Shown here piece by piece: positions 63,599-64,000 of a DNA stretch of 64,000 nt (positions are counted from its first letter, which is position 1; each line of letters opens with the position of its first letter). The notes beneath the pieces are model-generated. The model was not told the DNA's origin, searched no databases, and was given only the letters and a program-made list of their open reading frames with translations. The stretch lies in contig BGOG01000001.1 in NCBI GenBank assembly GCA_003569125.1, positions 1 to 64,000 on the forward strand, in the 5' to 3' direction. Made by a program: the position numbers and the translations under genes. The stretch is from Acidimicrobiaceae bacterium (lineage in GTDB: Bacteria > Actinomycetota > Acidimicrobiia > Acidimicrobiales > Ilumatobacteraceae).

Positions 63599-64000
63599 AT
63601 GACGATTTTGACTCAACCCAGTATTTTGCCGTCAGCCAATGATGTCTGCTGGTGCGGTAGTGGACGCAAATATAAGCGTTGTCACAAGCCACTCGAAGGT
63701 CGTGTGCAGCCTGGCAAAGTGAGTCCACGACGGAGCGTGCCAGCCAGCATTGCTCGCCCGCCATATGCCGACACGGGCGAAGTTGTGAGATGGAACGAGC
63801 CGGCTATTAAATCTCCAGAAATAATTACACGAATGCGTCACGCTGGCGCCGTTGCCGCAGAGGTTTTGCGTCTGGCCGGCGAGGCCGTGAAACCGGGCAT
63901 GACGACTGACGAAATTGATATTTATGTGCACGATCTATGCATTGAGCGAAACTCTTATCCGAGCCCACTCAATTACATGGGATATCCGAAGAGTGTCTGT
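63599..64000 (+). CDS. map: methionine aminopeptidase with N-terminal SEC-C zinc motif, cut by window end
   Basis: The first 134 residues of a type I methionine aminopeptidase that removes initiator methionine. An N-terminal SEC-C-type zinc motif (CWCGSGRKYKRCHKP, residues 17-31) precedes a basic, Pro-rich linker and then the catalytic domain start (IITRMRHAGAVAAEVL, GMTTDEID, YPSPLNYMGYPKSVC). The metal-binding residues lie beyond the window. The ATG at 63599 follows caggag at some distance. Confidence 0.9.
   Translation, partial: MTILTQPSILPSANDVCWCGSGRKYKRCHKPLEGRVQPGKVSPRRSVPASIARPPYADTGEVVRWNEPAIKSPEIITRMRHAGAVAAEVLRLAGEAVKPGMTTDEIDIYVHDLCIERNSYPSPLNYMGYPKSVC

Overview
The window reads as chromosomal DNA of a Gram-positive-type actinobacterium, most likely a low-to-mid-GC freshwater or marine Acidimicrobiia-like lineage. 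The markers are a DivIVA-type polar growth protein, a UPF0182 membrane protein, an LppM-type lipoprotein, a PDZ-Lon protease, a deazaflavin (F420) type oxidoreductase, ClpC, RadA, a polyprenol-phosphate mannose synthase and an actinobacterial Tad pilus operon. This placement is inferred from gene content only. No outer-membrane or LPS-assembly gene is visible.

Layout. 1-1.6 kb: a decayed deoC, thymidine kinase and an FKBP. 1.6-9.05 kb (minus strand): a compact operon of aldolase, Gfo/Idh oxidoreductase, IMPase-type phosphatase, KdnB, KdnA, glycosyltransferase, NeuB-type synthase and SpsF-type cytidylyltransferase. It looks like a complete route to an aminated ulosonic acid resembling 8-amino-Kdo. 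9.1-9.2 kb: initiator tRNA. 9.2-15.9 kb: a small coiled-coil protein, then the minus-strand block UPF0182, a DivIVA fusion protein (split by two indels) and a PDZ-Lon protease. 15.9-29.5 kb: a legionaminic-acid cluster (legB, legC, legG, legI, neuD-like, ptmE, ptmF, legF, ptmA) followed by two sugar amidotransferases with one HisH and two HisF proteins. 29.5-35.3 kb: a sulfotransferase-like protein, two unrecognised surface-carbohydrate transferase candidates, a hydroxyacid dehydrogenase and a KdsB-type CMP-ulosonate synthetase. 35.3-44.1 kb: a phosphogluconolactonase homologue, a CDP-6-deoxyhexose pathway, glycosyltransferase, deacetylase, a candidate polymerase, an epimerase and a WecA-type initiating transferase. 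44.1-54.1 kb: housekeeping genes (F420 oxidoreductase, rmuC, tilS, a dead phosphatase homologue, polyprenyl synthase, clpC, lppM-like, radA, glycosyltransferase). 54.1-61.2 kb: a Tad/Flp pilus operon ending in a membrane-anchored SARP-like regulator. 61.4-64 kb: hydrolase, MFS transporter and the start of methionine aminopeptidase.

Read together, 1.6-9 and 15.9-44 kb encode precursors for a surface polysaccharide or glycoprotein glycan with up to three acidic nine- or eight-carbon sugars (two NeuB-type synthases, three CMP-sugar synthetases), a CDP-6-deoxyhexose, and a lipid-linked initiating sugar. No Wzx flippase or ABC exporter was recognised, so export is encoded elsewhere or by an unrecognised protein.

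Quality note: at least seven genes outside deoC are each broken by one- or two-base length changes, yet both halves remain well conserved. Most of these look like assembly or sequencing indels. I list such genes as single genes and mark the break. No stretch longer than about 300 bases lacks a gene; the longest gene-free interval is 61151-61397.
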